Assembly (NCBI RefSeq): GCF_963259705.1
Contig: NC_081842.1
Coordinates: forward strand, 90,572,433-90,636,432
Length of the DNA: 64,000 nt
Direction: 5' to 3'
From: Myotis daubentonii
Lineage: Eukaryota > Chordata > Mammalia > Chiroptera > Vespertilionidae
The notes below the pieces were generated by a model. It was given only the letters and a program-made list of their open reading frames with translations, did no database searches and was not told the DNA's origin. The position numbers and the translations under genes are program-made. Shown piece by piece: positions 1 through 11,666 of the stretch; within the stretch, counting starts at the first letter, position 1; each line of letters begins with the position of its first letter.

Positions 1-88
1 ACCAATCCTACTCTTAAAATGGATATAAGAGAGTATTTGAGGTTTTTCTTTTTAATGCCTGCTTTTAAAAAATAAAAAAGGGGGAATT
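1..88 (+). mobile_element. 3' end of an endogenous retrovirus internal region, with polypurine tract
   Basis: The stretch just left of the LTR ends in an A/G-rich tract at about 68-86 ('AAAAAAGGGGGAA' near its right end) that directly abuts the LTR start TGCCGGG. That is the position and form of the polypurine tract that primes plus-strand DNA synthesis in retroviruses. The rest of the provirus should lie off the left edge. No coding remnant can be read in 88 bases. Confidence 0.6.
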
Positions 89-829
89 TGCCGGGAGCCG
101 GTCCATCCTTGCTGTTTCAAGGGACCTGGCATATATGACATACGGTTCTTAATATGTTTGCTTACCTTCTTGGTGCTGTGTTTTAACCAAGGTTACCTCT
201 CTGAGAAAGGTTGAATCCCCAGGTAGGGATTTTCCCCTGAAGTTAGGGAGGGAATAAAACCTCTTAACTAAGTGCCAGGTGGGTAATTAATCATTTTAAC
301 TACGAACAATCATGCTTAAGCTACATAATCTTTACTCCCTGGAATGGAGATAAGAAACGCCCTAACCTTTGGAATAGAGATTGATAGAATTGGAATCAAC
401 TGGTATAAATACAGATGCAACAAGACAGCGAGGGACAGAACTCAAGAGACAGAGCTTAGAACAGAATTCAGAAGACAGAACCTACACGGAGCCTGGAGAC
501 AGAAGAATTTCGCTGGAGAGAACATGGCAAAAGATCCTGGACTGAACCTGACTATAGAACATGGCAAGAGAACCTGACTAGAACATGGTGACTGAACCTG
601 GCTGGAGAACCTGGACAGAACCTGGCTGGAGAACCTAGCTAGGGAACATGGCTACAGAAGCTCGCTGGAGATCTGAAGCAGAACCTCCCTGGAGATCGAG
701 ACCAGAACTTGGCTGGAGATCCTGGCTAGGCTGCTGATCAACTGAACACTGTCTCCGTGTCATTCCTTCTTCGCCGACTCCGTCTACGCCTTTGGGAACC
801 CCTGGACCTGCTGGGGTTGGACCCCGGCA
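89..829 (+). mobile_element. Endogenous retrovirus LTR (3' LTR), 741 bp
   Basis: The element begins TGCCGGG and ends CCCGGCA, a perfect 7-bp terminal inverted repeat with the canonical TG...CA ends. It is preceded by a polypurine tract, which makes it a 3' LTR rather than a solo copy. 'TATAAATA' at about 403-410 is a plausible core promoter, placing the U3/R boundary about 30 bases downstream. The middle (480-720) is a run of degenerate short repeats built on 'GAACCTGGCTGGA', giving imperfect tandem structure in the transcribed part. I believe it is class II (betaretrovirus-like) by its ends and length, but this is inference. The target duplication cannot be checked because the 5' side is missing; the base after it starts 'AGAAAC'. 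Confidence 0.65.
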
Positions 830-1012
830 AGAAACTGACCAATCAGGACCAAATCTGGGTGAAGTGTGAGGAGCCAATGGCTGCCTAGGAGGTGGAGCTT
901 TTGACACTGGCATAGAAACTGACCAATCAGAACCTAATCTGGATGAACTATGAAGGGAGACCCTAAGGTAGGGGCTGAGGAGGGGTTTTAAGGGCAACAG
1001 CTATTTGGTGTA
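830..1012. repeat. Imperfect tandem repeat with CCAATCAG boxes, possibly an older LTR
   Basis: Two copies of a unit of about 84 bp start at 830 and 914; both open 'GAAACTGACCAATCAG'. Paired CCAAT boxes of this kind are typical of the enhancer part of class I (ERV1) LTRs, so the ERV at 1-829 may have landed in an older LTR. I could not delimit such an element. Confidence 0.35.
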
Positions 1013-1177
1013 AGGTATAAGAAAGCAGTTCAATTTTTTAATGACCGGTTTGGCAGTATAGTGCATATGACTGGCTATCAGTCCAGATATAGGGATTATG
1101 TGTTTTTGTCTGCCAAGAGCATCTCTTCTTGCTGAAAAAGGCTTTTACCCCCATTTAAGCAATCCTATCCTATATAA

Positions 1178-1580
1178 TCTATACTACTAAAAGAGTAATA
1201 TGCTAATTAGACCAGGTCAACTGGCCATCTCTGGAAGTCTGACTTCCTTCTGAACAAAGCCATGGAGGTGGGGGCTGAGGCAGTTAGAGGTGATCAGGCT
1301 GGCAGGGGAGGGCAGTTGGGGGCGAGATCAGGTCGGCAGGAGAGGGCAATTAGGGGCGATCAGGCAGGCAGGCAGAGGCAGCTAGAGGTGATCAGGCAGG
1401 CGGGCAGGTGAGCAGTTAGAAGCCAGCAGTCCCAGATTGTGAGAGGGATGTCCAATCGCCAGGATAGAGCCTAGACCAATGGTCAGACATCTCCCAAGGG
1501 GTCCCCAATTGGAGAGGGTTCAGGCTGGGCTGAGAGAACCCCCTACCCCCGTGCATAAATTTTGTGCACTGGGACACTAG
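1178..1580 (+). mobile_element. Non-autonomous Helitron (HeliBat type), 403 bp
   Basis: The 5' end is 'TCTATACTACTAAAAGAG', preceded by A. The 3' end carries the hairpin-forming 'GTGCATAAATTTTGTGCAC' followed by CTAG and then T, the A|T target preference of Helitrons. The interior has loose repeats on 'GGCAGGCAG'. It has no coding capacity and depended on a Rep/helicase supplied by another element. Confidence 0.85.
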
Positions 1581-2094
1581 TATTAGCATAATATTCAACA
1601 AAAAAAGACATACTTTTGAGGAGTGTCTATTTTTAACTTTCTGCTTATTCTATTTACCCTGTAAGGCTTCCCATTATATTTGTGATGTTGGCATTGTGTT
1701 TCCATTGATATTGCTTTGTACTTGTGACCTGCAATCTTAATCTTCTTAAATATATATAAAGTTAAGATTATAGTATAACTGGCTTTTAAAAATGTATATA
1801 ACAATAGCATAATTATACATATAATTATAATTCTAGGTAGAAACTATTTAGATATTTTTAGAAACACTTTATATAATATTTATATATACTCTCACAGGTT
1901 TAAACTTATATAACTGGTAATATTTTACAACTATTTGGTAAATGGGCTTTTTTAGTAGGTTAGGAAAACTCTCTTATTCTTGTCGACCTTACCAGGTTAC
2001 TGTGAAAAATCAGTATTATTGGAAAACTGAAAACACTATAAACGATAAAACATAACCATAAGTGCTGTTAATTTTATTTTAAAAGGATATATTC

Positions 2095-2200
2095 CTAATG
2101 AGCTGTGTGATTGACAAAGGTCATGTAATCATCACAAGACTTATTATCCTCTACAAAATGGAAATAATTATGAGTCTTTGTAAACTTTTCACAACAGGAT
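2095..2200 (+). repeat. Possible MIR fragment
   Basis: The order 'CTGTGTGA' ... 'CTACAAAATGG' 'AAATAATTATGA' mimics the core of the mammalian MIR SINE. It is highly diverged; a profile search would be needed to keep it. Confidence 0.3.
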
Positions 2201-2639
2201 AGCGTGTTGTTTAAATAAGACAATCCCCATGAGTGAACTTGGAATTCTATGTCAAAACAAGGTGGTCAACATCACAGCTTGTGGACACTCACCTATTCAT
2301 GAGCCATGCCATTCACTTAGTCCTGGTTGCTTAAGGCTTTCCATATCTCCTGCTTTAGTTTTCTGTCAAAACTCACTAACAGAGTAGTCCCATCATCCCA
2401 GCAGAACTACTCTAGAGTGCAGCCTTTTCCACATTTGTTGAACCCAAACTCATTCTCTACCCCATCCAATTCCTTCCAAGTTTTCTAAAAAATGTTCTGC
2501 CTTAACATTATGAAAGTGCCATCCCATGGCTTGGGATGGTAGTTTCTCACTTCTAGCTATATTTTTTACAGGGTTCATGCCTCTTCCTCTCTTCTTTCAG
2601 CTCATAATTCCTATTTAACTTCAACAAAAATAGCTATAA

Positions 2640-2785
2640 GTATACCACTATTTTATGGCAAGTGGATAGTGGGGAAGGCTGTGCATGTGTGGGGACAGGG
2701 GTATGTACTTAGGAACTCTGTACTTTCCACTCAATTTCACTGAACCTAAAATTACTCTAAAAAATAAGATATTAATTAAAAAGAT
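2640..2785 (+). repeat. 3' end of an ancient L1 (L1M) copy
   Basis: Words such as 'GGCTGTGCATGTGTGGGG' and 'AACCTAAAATTACTCTAAA' followed by an A-rich end match what I know of old mammalian L1 3' untranslated ends. It is severely 5' truncated and has no coding part. Confidence 0.5.
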
Positions 2786-3127
2786 ATTTGACATGGTTTG
2801 GTGACTTGTTCAAGACCACTCAGGCAAAAGATATTTGTAATTCAAATCTAGTTTTATATTTCTCTTTCTACTTCACCACACAACTGTGCTGAAGAGCATG
2901 ACAGCTTAGGCATTATATCTAAAAATAAACAGCAACCTGATTATTAATTATATGGCTTTCAATAACATAGATGGCAGGTGAGAAACATATATCATAAAAT
3001 TAACACCTGTTATTTATTAGGTTAACCAATATACAATTACTATTATTTTAGAGCAATTTCCCCCAAAATTCATATTTTGTCTTGTTTTGGCCTAAAACAT
3101 TTCACTATTGATGATAACTTGCTTTTT

Positions 3128-3362
3128 GTTTGTTTGATTATTTTTCAGAGATCCAGACCCCACCACAGAACTACCAACTCAGAACCTCTCGGCTGGAGAC
3201 TGGGACTGAGGAAGGGAGAGTATTTCAGAGAGGAAGGGATGGGGAGAGAGAGAAAGAGAAACATCAATGAAAAGAGAGAACCATTGGCTGCCTTATACAC
3301 ACACACTTCTGGGGATTGAACTTGCAATCTGACTCTCAACCACTGAACCATACAGGCTGGGC
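3128..3362 (-). mobile_element. Ves SINE with an 80-bp internal insertion
   Basis: On the minus strand the head reads 'CCCAGCCTGTATGGTTCAG' and the body continues through 'CATTGATGTTTCTCTTTC'. A 15-bp target duplication with one mismatch, 'GATAACTTGCTTTTT', flanks it at 3113-3127 and 3363-3377. Between the tail and the body, 3151-3230 is foreign sequence bounded by direct repeats of 'TTTCAGAG', so the copy was either interrupted after insertion or arrived as a chimera. The SINE is tRNA-derived and was mobilised by L1. Confidence 0.75.
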
Positions 3363-5858
3363 GATAACTTGCCTTTTTTAACTCCCAGTGTGTTTTTGTT
3401 TTATCATTTCCTCTGGCTGTGATTAGGTTGTATGGCAATTAGTAAATAACAAGTGATTGGCAAAAAAGTATATACTAGAAAACTGACTTTATATAAAACC
3501 ATTTTGCCTTAATTTGAATCTCATTTTTTAATCTCTATTATGCTAATGGAAAGTTCATCAATATGTTCTTAGATGTCTTTTTAAATTCTTGATCATTTCA
3601 AAAATGGTTGTGTGGTGGCTGCGCTTACACACCTCACTAGTTGTTACGCAATATGTGATCTGTCTTCCTAAAGATTAAAATCTTTCTTTTTGTACAGAAT
3701 GGGGATCTATGATTTACATATACTAAATTAATGACAAGAACACAAGAAAAAATTGTGGCTACCAGAAGGTAAAAGATAAACATTGTGCTGGATACACAGA
3801 AAAATTTATCAATACCTATAATAATTTTATTTTATAGGATAAATGCCAAATACGTACACGTTGAACTGAAAATGTCCCATTGCTTTGCTGATGTATATTT
3901 AAAAAGTGTTAAACATTGGGTTAAAATGAGTGATAATTCTTTGTTTATAGCATGTGAGGTACAATTCCACACCATTTAAGGTCATGACTTGAATGTAACA
4001 TAACAGCTTTCCCTGCACCTCTCTCTCTACTTCTATAAATGGAGAATGCTGCTTCCTGAAAGCTGTCTGGGAATTCAGCCAAAGAAAGAAGAAGGTTGCA
4101 AAGACTCTGGGGACTTGAAAGAAGAGTGGTTGGCATTAGCTTGGTCCTCACTTTAAACTAAAATTAAAACAATAGACAGACAAGTACAGTAATCTCTCTT
4201 TTAAGGAAAGAATAGAATGCTTCTATAGTAATGTCGAGTGGCACAATTTGGTCCTGGCCCAAGTTATGCAGCTGTTCAACGGGAAAACAGCAAAAGGCTT
4301 CAGTCCAAAGCGGGCAAATAAGGCACGATTGTCTATAAACAGTCACTGGGGCCCTCACATTTAGAACAAAGAAAACAACATTAGCATACAGAACAGCAGG
4401 TTGGGAACATGAGAATCAGCACAAGTTGAGTGAGCCACGCTATCATCTGTGATTTAAACAAAAGATAGTAACCATGAATAACTCACCCTTGAGGAAATCA
4501 TAAATTGGTCAAACATTTTGAAAGGAATCATAAACATTTGGTCATGGATTAAAAATATTATTTAAGTCAGCTACGAGATGTAAAGCATCATATATCCATT
4601 ATCTATTTCTGATTCCCACCTGCTCATTAAAGGTGGATCAAGTAAGTGGAAAGATAATAGAAATCAAGTGTTTTGGTAGCCAATCAGAAGCTGAACTACA
4701 ATGTTGCTTCTCAGTGTTTCCATGATAACAAAATGGGGAGTCAGGTGTAATAGTTCCAAGGTAATGGAGTGGAAATTTGGCAGTAAAATAGGAAACTGGA
4801 ACCTGGCCTTTAGGTATTGTGATATCACATCTTTCATTTTTACTCCCACACTTTTTAGGCTTTTTTGATCATATCTTGAAATATGAACAGCCTTTATGTT
4901 ATTATTTGTTTTATAACTTCTGTTTGACATAAATTTATTTCCTTATTTCTCTTCCATTTTTTTATTCACTTTCTAAAATGGGTGATCCTCCCATTATCTT
5001 TGCTTCACCACCACCTACTATTTCCCTGATTAATCCACTTCAATTTGCCTTCTGTTTTCTCTGTTCTAGTGAGACTATTTTCTTTATGATCACTAAGATT
5101 TCCTTCTGGGAAAATCCAATGGTTTCTTTTCAATCTCCCCTTGTCTTTTTGTCCTATCTGCCTCATCTGGCACTGTTGGAGATACAATATAAACTAAAGA
5201 GAGGGTAGAAATTAGACTGTCTTTAAAGGAATTAATGCCTACATTTATTGGAAGTGATAGTTACTTTGAAACTCAGAAGAATGAATTTTAAGAATATTAG
5301 GAAGGACATAAGTAAACCAATTATCTAAAGGCAGCAAGGAATGTTGGCAATACCTTTAATATCAATGGCCTGGCAGATTACAAGGGAAACAAAGGGTAAA
5401 AATGAAGTTGGGAATGAGAATACTATATAAGAAAATAACTTTATACACATTTACTTCTGTAACACAGCATATAGAAGACAACATTGGGACCTATGAGGAT
5501 AAAGACAAAACAAAATGACAATTTTAGCCCTTGTGGAGTGGAGCTTATGAGGTAATTGCCAGGCGATACTATACTAATTAGAGTTGGTTTTTATTTTTTA
5601 TATATGGCTGTAAGCTCATACTAGAAACAGTCAGGTTGGTAGGAATTTGGCAAGTTTTGAAAAAAGGGGATAGATACAGAAGAAAGTCTGATAAAAGAGG
5701 ATGGCAAGAGTAAATGTGTCTTGAGACTGGCTACTTCGTCACCTTCAAGCTTCTGTGGGTTGAACTGCAGTGCTGAACATTATTGTACATCCTCGTTTTC
5801 CAAAAGTTACTTTGGATAACATAACTGACAATTTAGACTCAGCAATGGAAGTAGCAGA

Positions 5859-6005
5859 AAATAGCTGAAAGAATATGAACTTTGGACAATGATTGAACTA
5901 TGTTTAAATCCTAACTCATCCACTTTAAATTTGGATGAGTCAGGAAAATTTGGTTTACATTTGGTGAGATTTGGTTTTCTCCTATGTAAAATAAGGAGAG
6001 TTTCT
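5859..6005 (+). repeat. MIR SINE fragment
   Basis: Diverged MIR: 'TTTAAATCCTAACTC', then the core, then 'TATGTAAAATAAGGAGAG' in place of the consensus 'TGTAAAATGGGGATAA'. Ancient and not bat-specific. Confidence 0.45.
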
Positions 6006-7105
6006 TATTTATTTCACCTATTTGCAAAGTCAGGATCTTTCTGAGAAAGAAAACATTTTCTATTTTCTAAACTTCTGGAGTCTTTGTGTTCTTTACATAA
6101 ATACATAAGTGAAAGATGATTATACTTTTCATTCATTTACAGTGTAGAAGAGGGTTACACAGACAACCTTATTTCCAGGTTGCTGAAAGAGACCCTCAAT
6201 ATGCACATCCATCCAACCACAGCTCAGCTAATAGAAATGAACTACTTAACATATCTAATTACATCGACCTCACAATCTCATTATTCACATGAAATGCTGT
6301 TTCTACTGTGCAGATTGAATATTGAGTCAAAGAGTAGATCATTGACAGGTAATTGGATGCTGTTTGAACAGGGATATATTTATTTCCAAGCGTTCTGAAT
6401 ACTATGTTTCCCATCCTTTCCTCATTTAATTGCATAAATTGTATATTTTCTCCAAGTGTACATACATGTACTTGGGGGCAGAACTATAGAGAGAAGTTAA
6501 AATCATAAATCCTTTGCTATACCCGGATCTTGATCATGTTCCTTCACATCTCAATATGCTGACCTCTGAGGTTGTAAGGGAGAATGGAAACAAACAAACA
6601 AAACAGAAGCATAAAAAAAAAGAGGGAAGGGGAACAGAAAGAGTCAGAAAATAATACATGGAAGGAACAGGAGTGAAGATGGGAGGGAGAGTGGGGAAGT
6701 TTCTGGTGTTAGGTACACAGGTTCAGCAGTAAATAGATTAGGATTTAAATATGTGTAAAGTTGACTAGGGTCTACTATACTTCTTTCCCTATATAAAGTA
6801 CTCAACTTGTAGCCATAAGCTTTTGTTGAAACTTTAATACTAGAATGCACTGCCACATTTGATAGCATACTGTAGAAGAAAAATGTTTTATATAAGCAAT
6901 TTAATCTTATCAGAAGTTAAGAACTACTAAAGTGAATTGTGCAGGGTATATCCAGTAAAGCTACTAAGAAAAATGTTTTTTTTTTTAAAGATATAAAACA
7001 CTTTAAATGTTTCTTATAATATAAAATAAATTGATATACTAATTCACAATATGTTCTTTAAATCTGCATGTTTACATGTCTAGGAAATAATTACTGAATG
7101 AAAGC

Positions 7106-8215
7106 AGTTTTAAAATACCAAAACTGTAATAAAGTCAGAATGGCTATCATCAACAATTCAACAAACAACATTTGTTGGTGAGGATGTGGAGAAAAGGGAA
7201 CCCTAGTACACTGCTGGTGGGAATGCAGACTGGTGTAGCCACTGTGGAAAAGAGTATGGAGTTTCCTCAAAATATTAAAGATAGAACTACCATTTGACCC
7301 AGTGATACCACTTCTAGGAATATATCCTAAGAAACCTGAAACACCCCTATGTTCATAGCAGCACAATTTATGATAGCTAAGATTTAGAAACAGCCCAAAT
7401 ACCTATCAGCAGATGAGTGGATAAAAAAGCTGTGGCACATTTACACAATGGAATATTATATAGTGGTAAAAAAGAAGGAACTCTTACCACTTGCAACAGC
7501 ATGGATGGACCTGGAGAGCATTATGCTAAGTGAAATAAGCCAGATAAGTATCACATGATCTCACTCATATGTGGAATCTAATCAACAAAATAAACTGATG
7601 CATAAAATAGACCCAGAGACATAGAACCATGGAAAAGACAGATGAATATCAAAGGAAAGGTGGGGGTGGGTAGTGGGTGGAAATCAGGAAACTTATATGC
7701 ATACTAGAGGCCCTGTGCACGAAAATGCATGCACTGGGAGGGGGGGTCACTCAGCCCTGCCTGCGCCCTCTTGCAGTCCAGGAGCCCTTGGGGGATGCCC
7801 ACTGCTCCCCAAGGGATTGGGCTTAAGCTGGCAGTCAGACATCCCTCTGGCAGCCCAAGAGCCCATTAGTTGAACATCCTTGGCGCTGCACTGGCCAGCC
7901 ATGAGCTGGCTTCTGGCTGAGTGGATCCCTCCACTGCCCCGTGGAAGTAAATTGAGCACCAGGGGGCGCTCTGGCATTGAGCATCTTCCCCCTGTTGGTC
8001 AGTGCACGTCTTAGAGACCGGTCATTCCAGGTCTTCTCGCCATTAGGGTCAATTTGCATATTAACCTTTTATTATATAGGATATGCATATTTTATGGACA
8101 AAGACAATATTGTGGTGAAGGTCTTAAAGGGGCAGGTGCCTGGTGGAGGGGGTCAATAGAAAAAAAAAGGAAGGGGACATCTGTAATACTATCAACAATA
8201 AATATTAAAGTAAGA
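7106..8215 (+). mobile_element. 5'-truncated L1 (ORF2 C-terminus and 3' UTR), split by a Helitron
   Basis: The left part (7106-7703) is the L1 ORF2 end, recognisable by 'GGTGGGAATGCAGACTGG', 'ATGGATGGACCTGGAGA' and 'TAAGTGAAATAAGCCAG'-like words. After the Helitron at 7704-8081 the L1 3' UTR resumes ('ATGGACAAAGACAATATTG') and ends near 8215 in an A-rich stretch with 'CTATCAACAATAAATATTA'. Frameshifts and stops break the reverse transcriptase reading frame. The L1 clearly predates the Helitron. Confidence 0.85.
7704..8081 (-). mobile_element. Non-autonomous Helitron (HeliBat type), 378 bp, nested in L1
   Basis: Read on the minus strand it starts 'TCCTATATAATAAAAGG' and ends 'CTAG' after a hairpin region ('GTGCATGCATTTTCGTGCAC'). 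It sits exactly between A and T inside the L1 3' UTR; the empty site is 'TATGCATATGCAT'. The open frames across it are incidental. Confidence 0.9.
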
Positions 8216-8997
8216 ATGTATGAATATGCTTAATGTGTTAAAAAGTACAATATCATACAACTGAGGATGTTCACATTTCAAACTTCTGCCTTAAAACTCT
8301 TTTAGAAAAATTTCTCATGGATACTATGTAATTTACACTTAAATAACAAATATTCTTAGAAAAACAATCATAATTACTTTGCACAAAAGGTTTCCCATAT
8401 AGTTATATACAGAAAATAATTAAATCTCTCTTCTTAATATTTAAACCAAAATATAACTCAATTGAAAGTTTTAAAAAATCAAATAAATTACTTATCTCTG
8501 CACCTAGACTATTGCTATATTAAAATGATCAAATGGCTTTCAAATAATCTTTGAATAATCCCTATTTGGATAATCTATACTGATTTGATTTTTGTAGAAA
8601 TAGTAGACTTTCAGAGTTTTCTGTTTAAAAACATGAATGTTAAACAGTATAATTTTAGAGTTGAAGGGATGTTAGGACTCATATTCTAATAATGAAATAG
8701 TTTACAATTGAAAATGTTGAGTTTATGACCCCTTTCATTCACCTTCCCTCCAAGTATTATCACATTCACAAATCATGTGTTGTGGAGCTGCTACATAAGA
8801 AATGTAGAGTTGATTTATCTTATTAAGGAAATGCTTCCCCATCTAACTTTAAAACTTGGGCATATTTTGACGATGCTTCAATATTTTCAAAATTTTTCAT
8901 GGGAGAACTAAGCTCAGCAATGTGCAACTGTTATCAATCTGATGATATGAACACTGACTGATTAAGCCTACACTTCTTTCAGGTTGAAATATCTTCC

Positions 8998-9012
8998 GGG
9001 GGGGGGGGGGGG
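8998..9012. repeat. Poly(G)15 tract
   Basis: Fifteen consecutive G on the plus strand, C15 in the CADM2 transcript, about 230 bp downstream of the donor of the 9239-9329 exon. Such a run is hypermutable and can fold into a quadruplex on the plus strand. Confidence 0.9.
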
Positions 9013-9238
9013 AATCACAGCTGGAAACCTTCCCAGAAACTTCACTAGATGACAAAGAAACAGACCAATCTTCCACAGACACTTAATGAAGACGTGTTTG
9101 TGGGGAGGGTGTTCTGGTATAGAGATCACTTTGCCCACCAAGAAAAGACAAAAGCAGTGGATTTCTGTAGTTAAAGTCTGCAGTCAAAGCAGAATAGAAG
9201 CAAAAGTGAAAAACGCCATTGCTCATTAAATCACTTAC

Positions 9239-9329
9239 AGTGGTTTTCCTTTGGATTCACAAGTCAAAATTAAAGGCTGTCCTTCTTGTGGAAAAGGAGT
9301 GGATGGTATAATCTTAACTGATGGTGTAT
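9239..9329 (-). CDS. CADM2: CADM2 internal coding exon: start of Ig-like domain 3
   Basis: This short exon opens the third, membrane-proximal immunoglobulin domain. The acceptor is 'CATTTTTTTCTAG' and the donor 'CCACT|GTAAGTGA'; length 91 bp, phase 1-2, 29 whole codons. The protein reads TPSVKIIPSTPFPQEG at its start and carries the B-strand Cys in LILTCESKGKP. The AT at its start completes the Tyr codon left by the 27335-27505 exon. The trailing CT would be completed by the next exon, which should encode the rest of Ig3; I could not find that exon between 1 and 9238, so it presumably lies beyond the left edge. A run of fifteen G (C in the transcript) lies about 230 bp downstream of the donor. 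Confidence 0.96.
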
Positions 9330-10599
9330 CTAGAAAAAAATGAAAAGGTCATTAAGCATGTAAACTATACATTTAGAAATTGTATATCATGCTTCATGTT
9401 CATGCACTTTCTTATAATGGTGTCTTTTTAAAAGGGATTTCTTAGATTTGGTGAAACAGAGTATGTCATTTTAAGAAGCTACTATCCTGTCCATGAAAAG
9501 CTAACAAAAATATCTGAATATCTCATGAACACCACTGCTGTAATATTTCTGAAATCTGAATTTAAAAGAGAAATTGTAAAAACTGGTTCAGATGAATATC
9601 AAGCATTTCATCCAATTGTTTCTTCAACTATTTATAGATGGGTAGAAGTACCATTATTATGGACTGAACACATTTATTTGCATTTGAATAACAACCCATT
9701 CATTGTTGCAGGAATACCAGAAACATAATAAGGAAGTCAAAAAGAACTCAAGATCAACTTCTGTCTCACAGCATTGTGCAGAATATTTTTGAAAATGCAG
9801 TAATCTGGTACTCAGCACATGTCGCTTGCTCTAAAGTACAGTTAGCAAGTCATTTGACATAGTTACTAAGATTAATACTAAAAGTTAACTTTTTATTGTG
9901 TATGTTAAAATATAATTGTTATAAAATTATTTATTTCCATTAGGCAATAAAGTCATCCCTAGTGAAAAAAGATTCATGAATACTTTAAGACATTTATAGT
10001 TATAACTTTATGTCCTGTAATACTTTTTAATAAACACAAAGATGGAAGACATGGAAAAATGGAAAATAAGCTAAAGGAAGGAGACAATGTAAACACTTTC
10101 ATTTCTTTCTGAGAGGCTGCTAAGTCCTCACATTGTGTTTCCCACAGTCAACATGGAATTGCCTCCTCCTCTTGTCTCCACAATAAACAACATAGGCTCC
10201 GAGCATTCCTGATAGTCAAAAATTATTCTCATCATTGCCTTAGTTGTAATGGAAGAACAGAACTACCTTGGAGCTATATACATTCTATGACTTTGAAGTT
10301 ATTTAAATAAGTATCAATCAAGTGTGTAAACTTTAGATTAAAATTTTATTTCAGATTTGTCACATATAGAAAAATAAAGCATGATCCTTTACAAGACCTT
10401 ACACTTATAAATTATTTGTACTTTTTAAACTTATTCTTTCTCAGCCATTTAAACAAGAAAATACATTTAAGGTAATCAATGATAATATCCAGGTTACAAA
10501 CAGGCATTCCATATACATCATGGTAAGTAATTGCAGTGTAAAATTACCCAGGAAGAAAAATAATTTGAAGACTATGACACATACTTATTATATTTTTAA

Positions 10600-10981
10600 C
10601 TAGAGGCCCTGTGCATGAAAATGCATCCACTGGGAGGGGTTCCCTCAGCCCAGCCTGCGCCCTCTTGCAGTCTGGGAGCCCTCGGGGGATGTCCAACTAA
10701 CGGCTTAGGCCGGCTCCTTGTGGGGAGCCGGCCTAAGCCGTCAGTCAGACATCAGCACTGCCACAGAGGCAGGAGAGGCTCCTGCCATGGCCTCTGTGCT
10801 CCCCAGCAGTGAGCCTGGCTCAGGGCTTCTGGCTAAGCTGCGCTCCCCCTGTGTGAGCACACCTACCACCATGGGGCGGCTCCTGGATTGAGCGTCCACC
10901 CCCTGGTGGTCAATGTGCATCATAGTGACAGGTTGTCCAGCAGTCTGGTCAATTTGCATATTAGCCTTTTATTAAATAGGA
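10600..10981 (-). mobile_element. Non-autonomous Helitron (HeliBat type), 382 bp
   Basis: Minus strand starts 'TCCTATTTAATAAAAGGC' and ends with hairpin plus CTAG; flanked by A and T. Contains an internal inverted pair, 'CTTAGGCCGGCTCC' and 'GGAGCCGGCCTAAG' near 10704-10738, which could form a strong secondary hairpin. Confidence 0.9.
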
Positions 10982-11435
10982 TTCGTAGAATAAAATAATA
11001 AAAAATTAAATATAATTTACTAATTTTTCAATTATCACCATAATTAGTGACTAGAATGATCATATACTATTATTCAAAGTAGAACATTTTTAAAAGGGAA
11101 GGGACCATATTAACAACTAAGCAAGGTAAGAGCTGTGAGCCAGAATAATTCTGGGCAAACTGAGGTGTATGGTCTTTTGAAATTTGACTATGCATACATA
11201 TAGCAAAATTTTATTTCCTTTTGACAATTTAAAACTAAAAATCTTTATTTCTAGAAATAAAGGTGGCAGAAGAAAGATTAGAAAAATTATTTTGGAAAAT
11301 AAAATTGTGTTAATTGGGGTGACTATGATGGTTAACTTTATGTGTCAACTTGACTTCATCATGGGGTGCCCAGATATTTGTCCACACATTTTTATAAGTA
11401 TTTCTGTAAGAGTGCTTTTGGAAGAGATTAATATT

Positions 11436-11666
11436 TATTTTTTTGTTTTTAATTCAGTTTACTTTCAATATTATTTCGTATTGGTTTAAAGGGTATGCCA
11501 TAGTGGTTAGACAATCATATCCTTTACAAAGTGTTCCCCCAATATTGCCAGTGCCTACCTACCATCATGCATTGTTATCACAATATAATTAACTATATTC
11601 CCAATGCTGTATCTTACATTCTTGTGACTATTTTCTAACAACCAATTTGTACTTCTTAATCTGGAG
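11436..11666 (-). mobile_element. Short L1 3' fragment with perfect 12-bp target duplication
   Basis: The insert begins with a T-rich stretch ('TATTTTTTTGTTTTTAA'), the complement of a poly(A) tail, so it lies on the minus strand. It is flanked by a perfect duplication of GAGATTAATATT at 11424-11435 and 11667-11678. Length 231 bp, severely 5' truncated, typical of L1 target-primed insertion. Confidence 0.75.

Larger units (their letters stand above)
830..9238 (-). other. CADM2: CADM2 intron downstream of the Ig3 start exon (partial)
   Basis: Intron that should continue beyond the left edge, where the next exon is expected. Stretches longer than 300 bp without a recognised element: 1600-2640 (possible MIR trace near 2095-2200), 2780-3112, 3378-5858, 6006-7105 and 8216-9238. 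They are AT-rich with only short random open frames. Confidence 0.75.

Noticed and set aside
635..997. 120-codon open frame on the minus strand
   Set aside because: Antisense to the ERV LTR and the repeat next to it; no retroviral or other domain.
11184..11489. 101-codon open frame, plus strand
   Set aside because: Runs through unique intron into an old repeat and an inserted L1 end; not conserved-looking and without domain.
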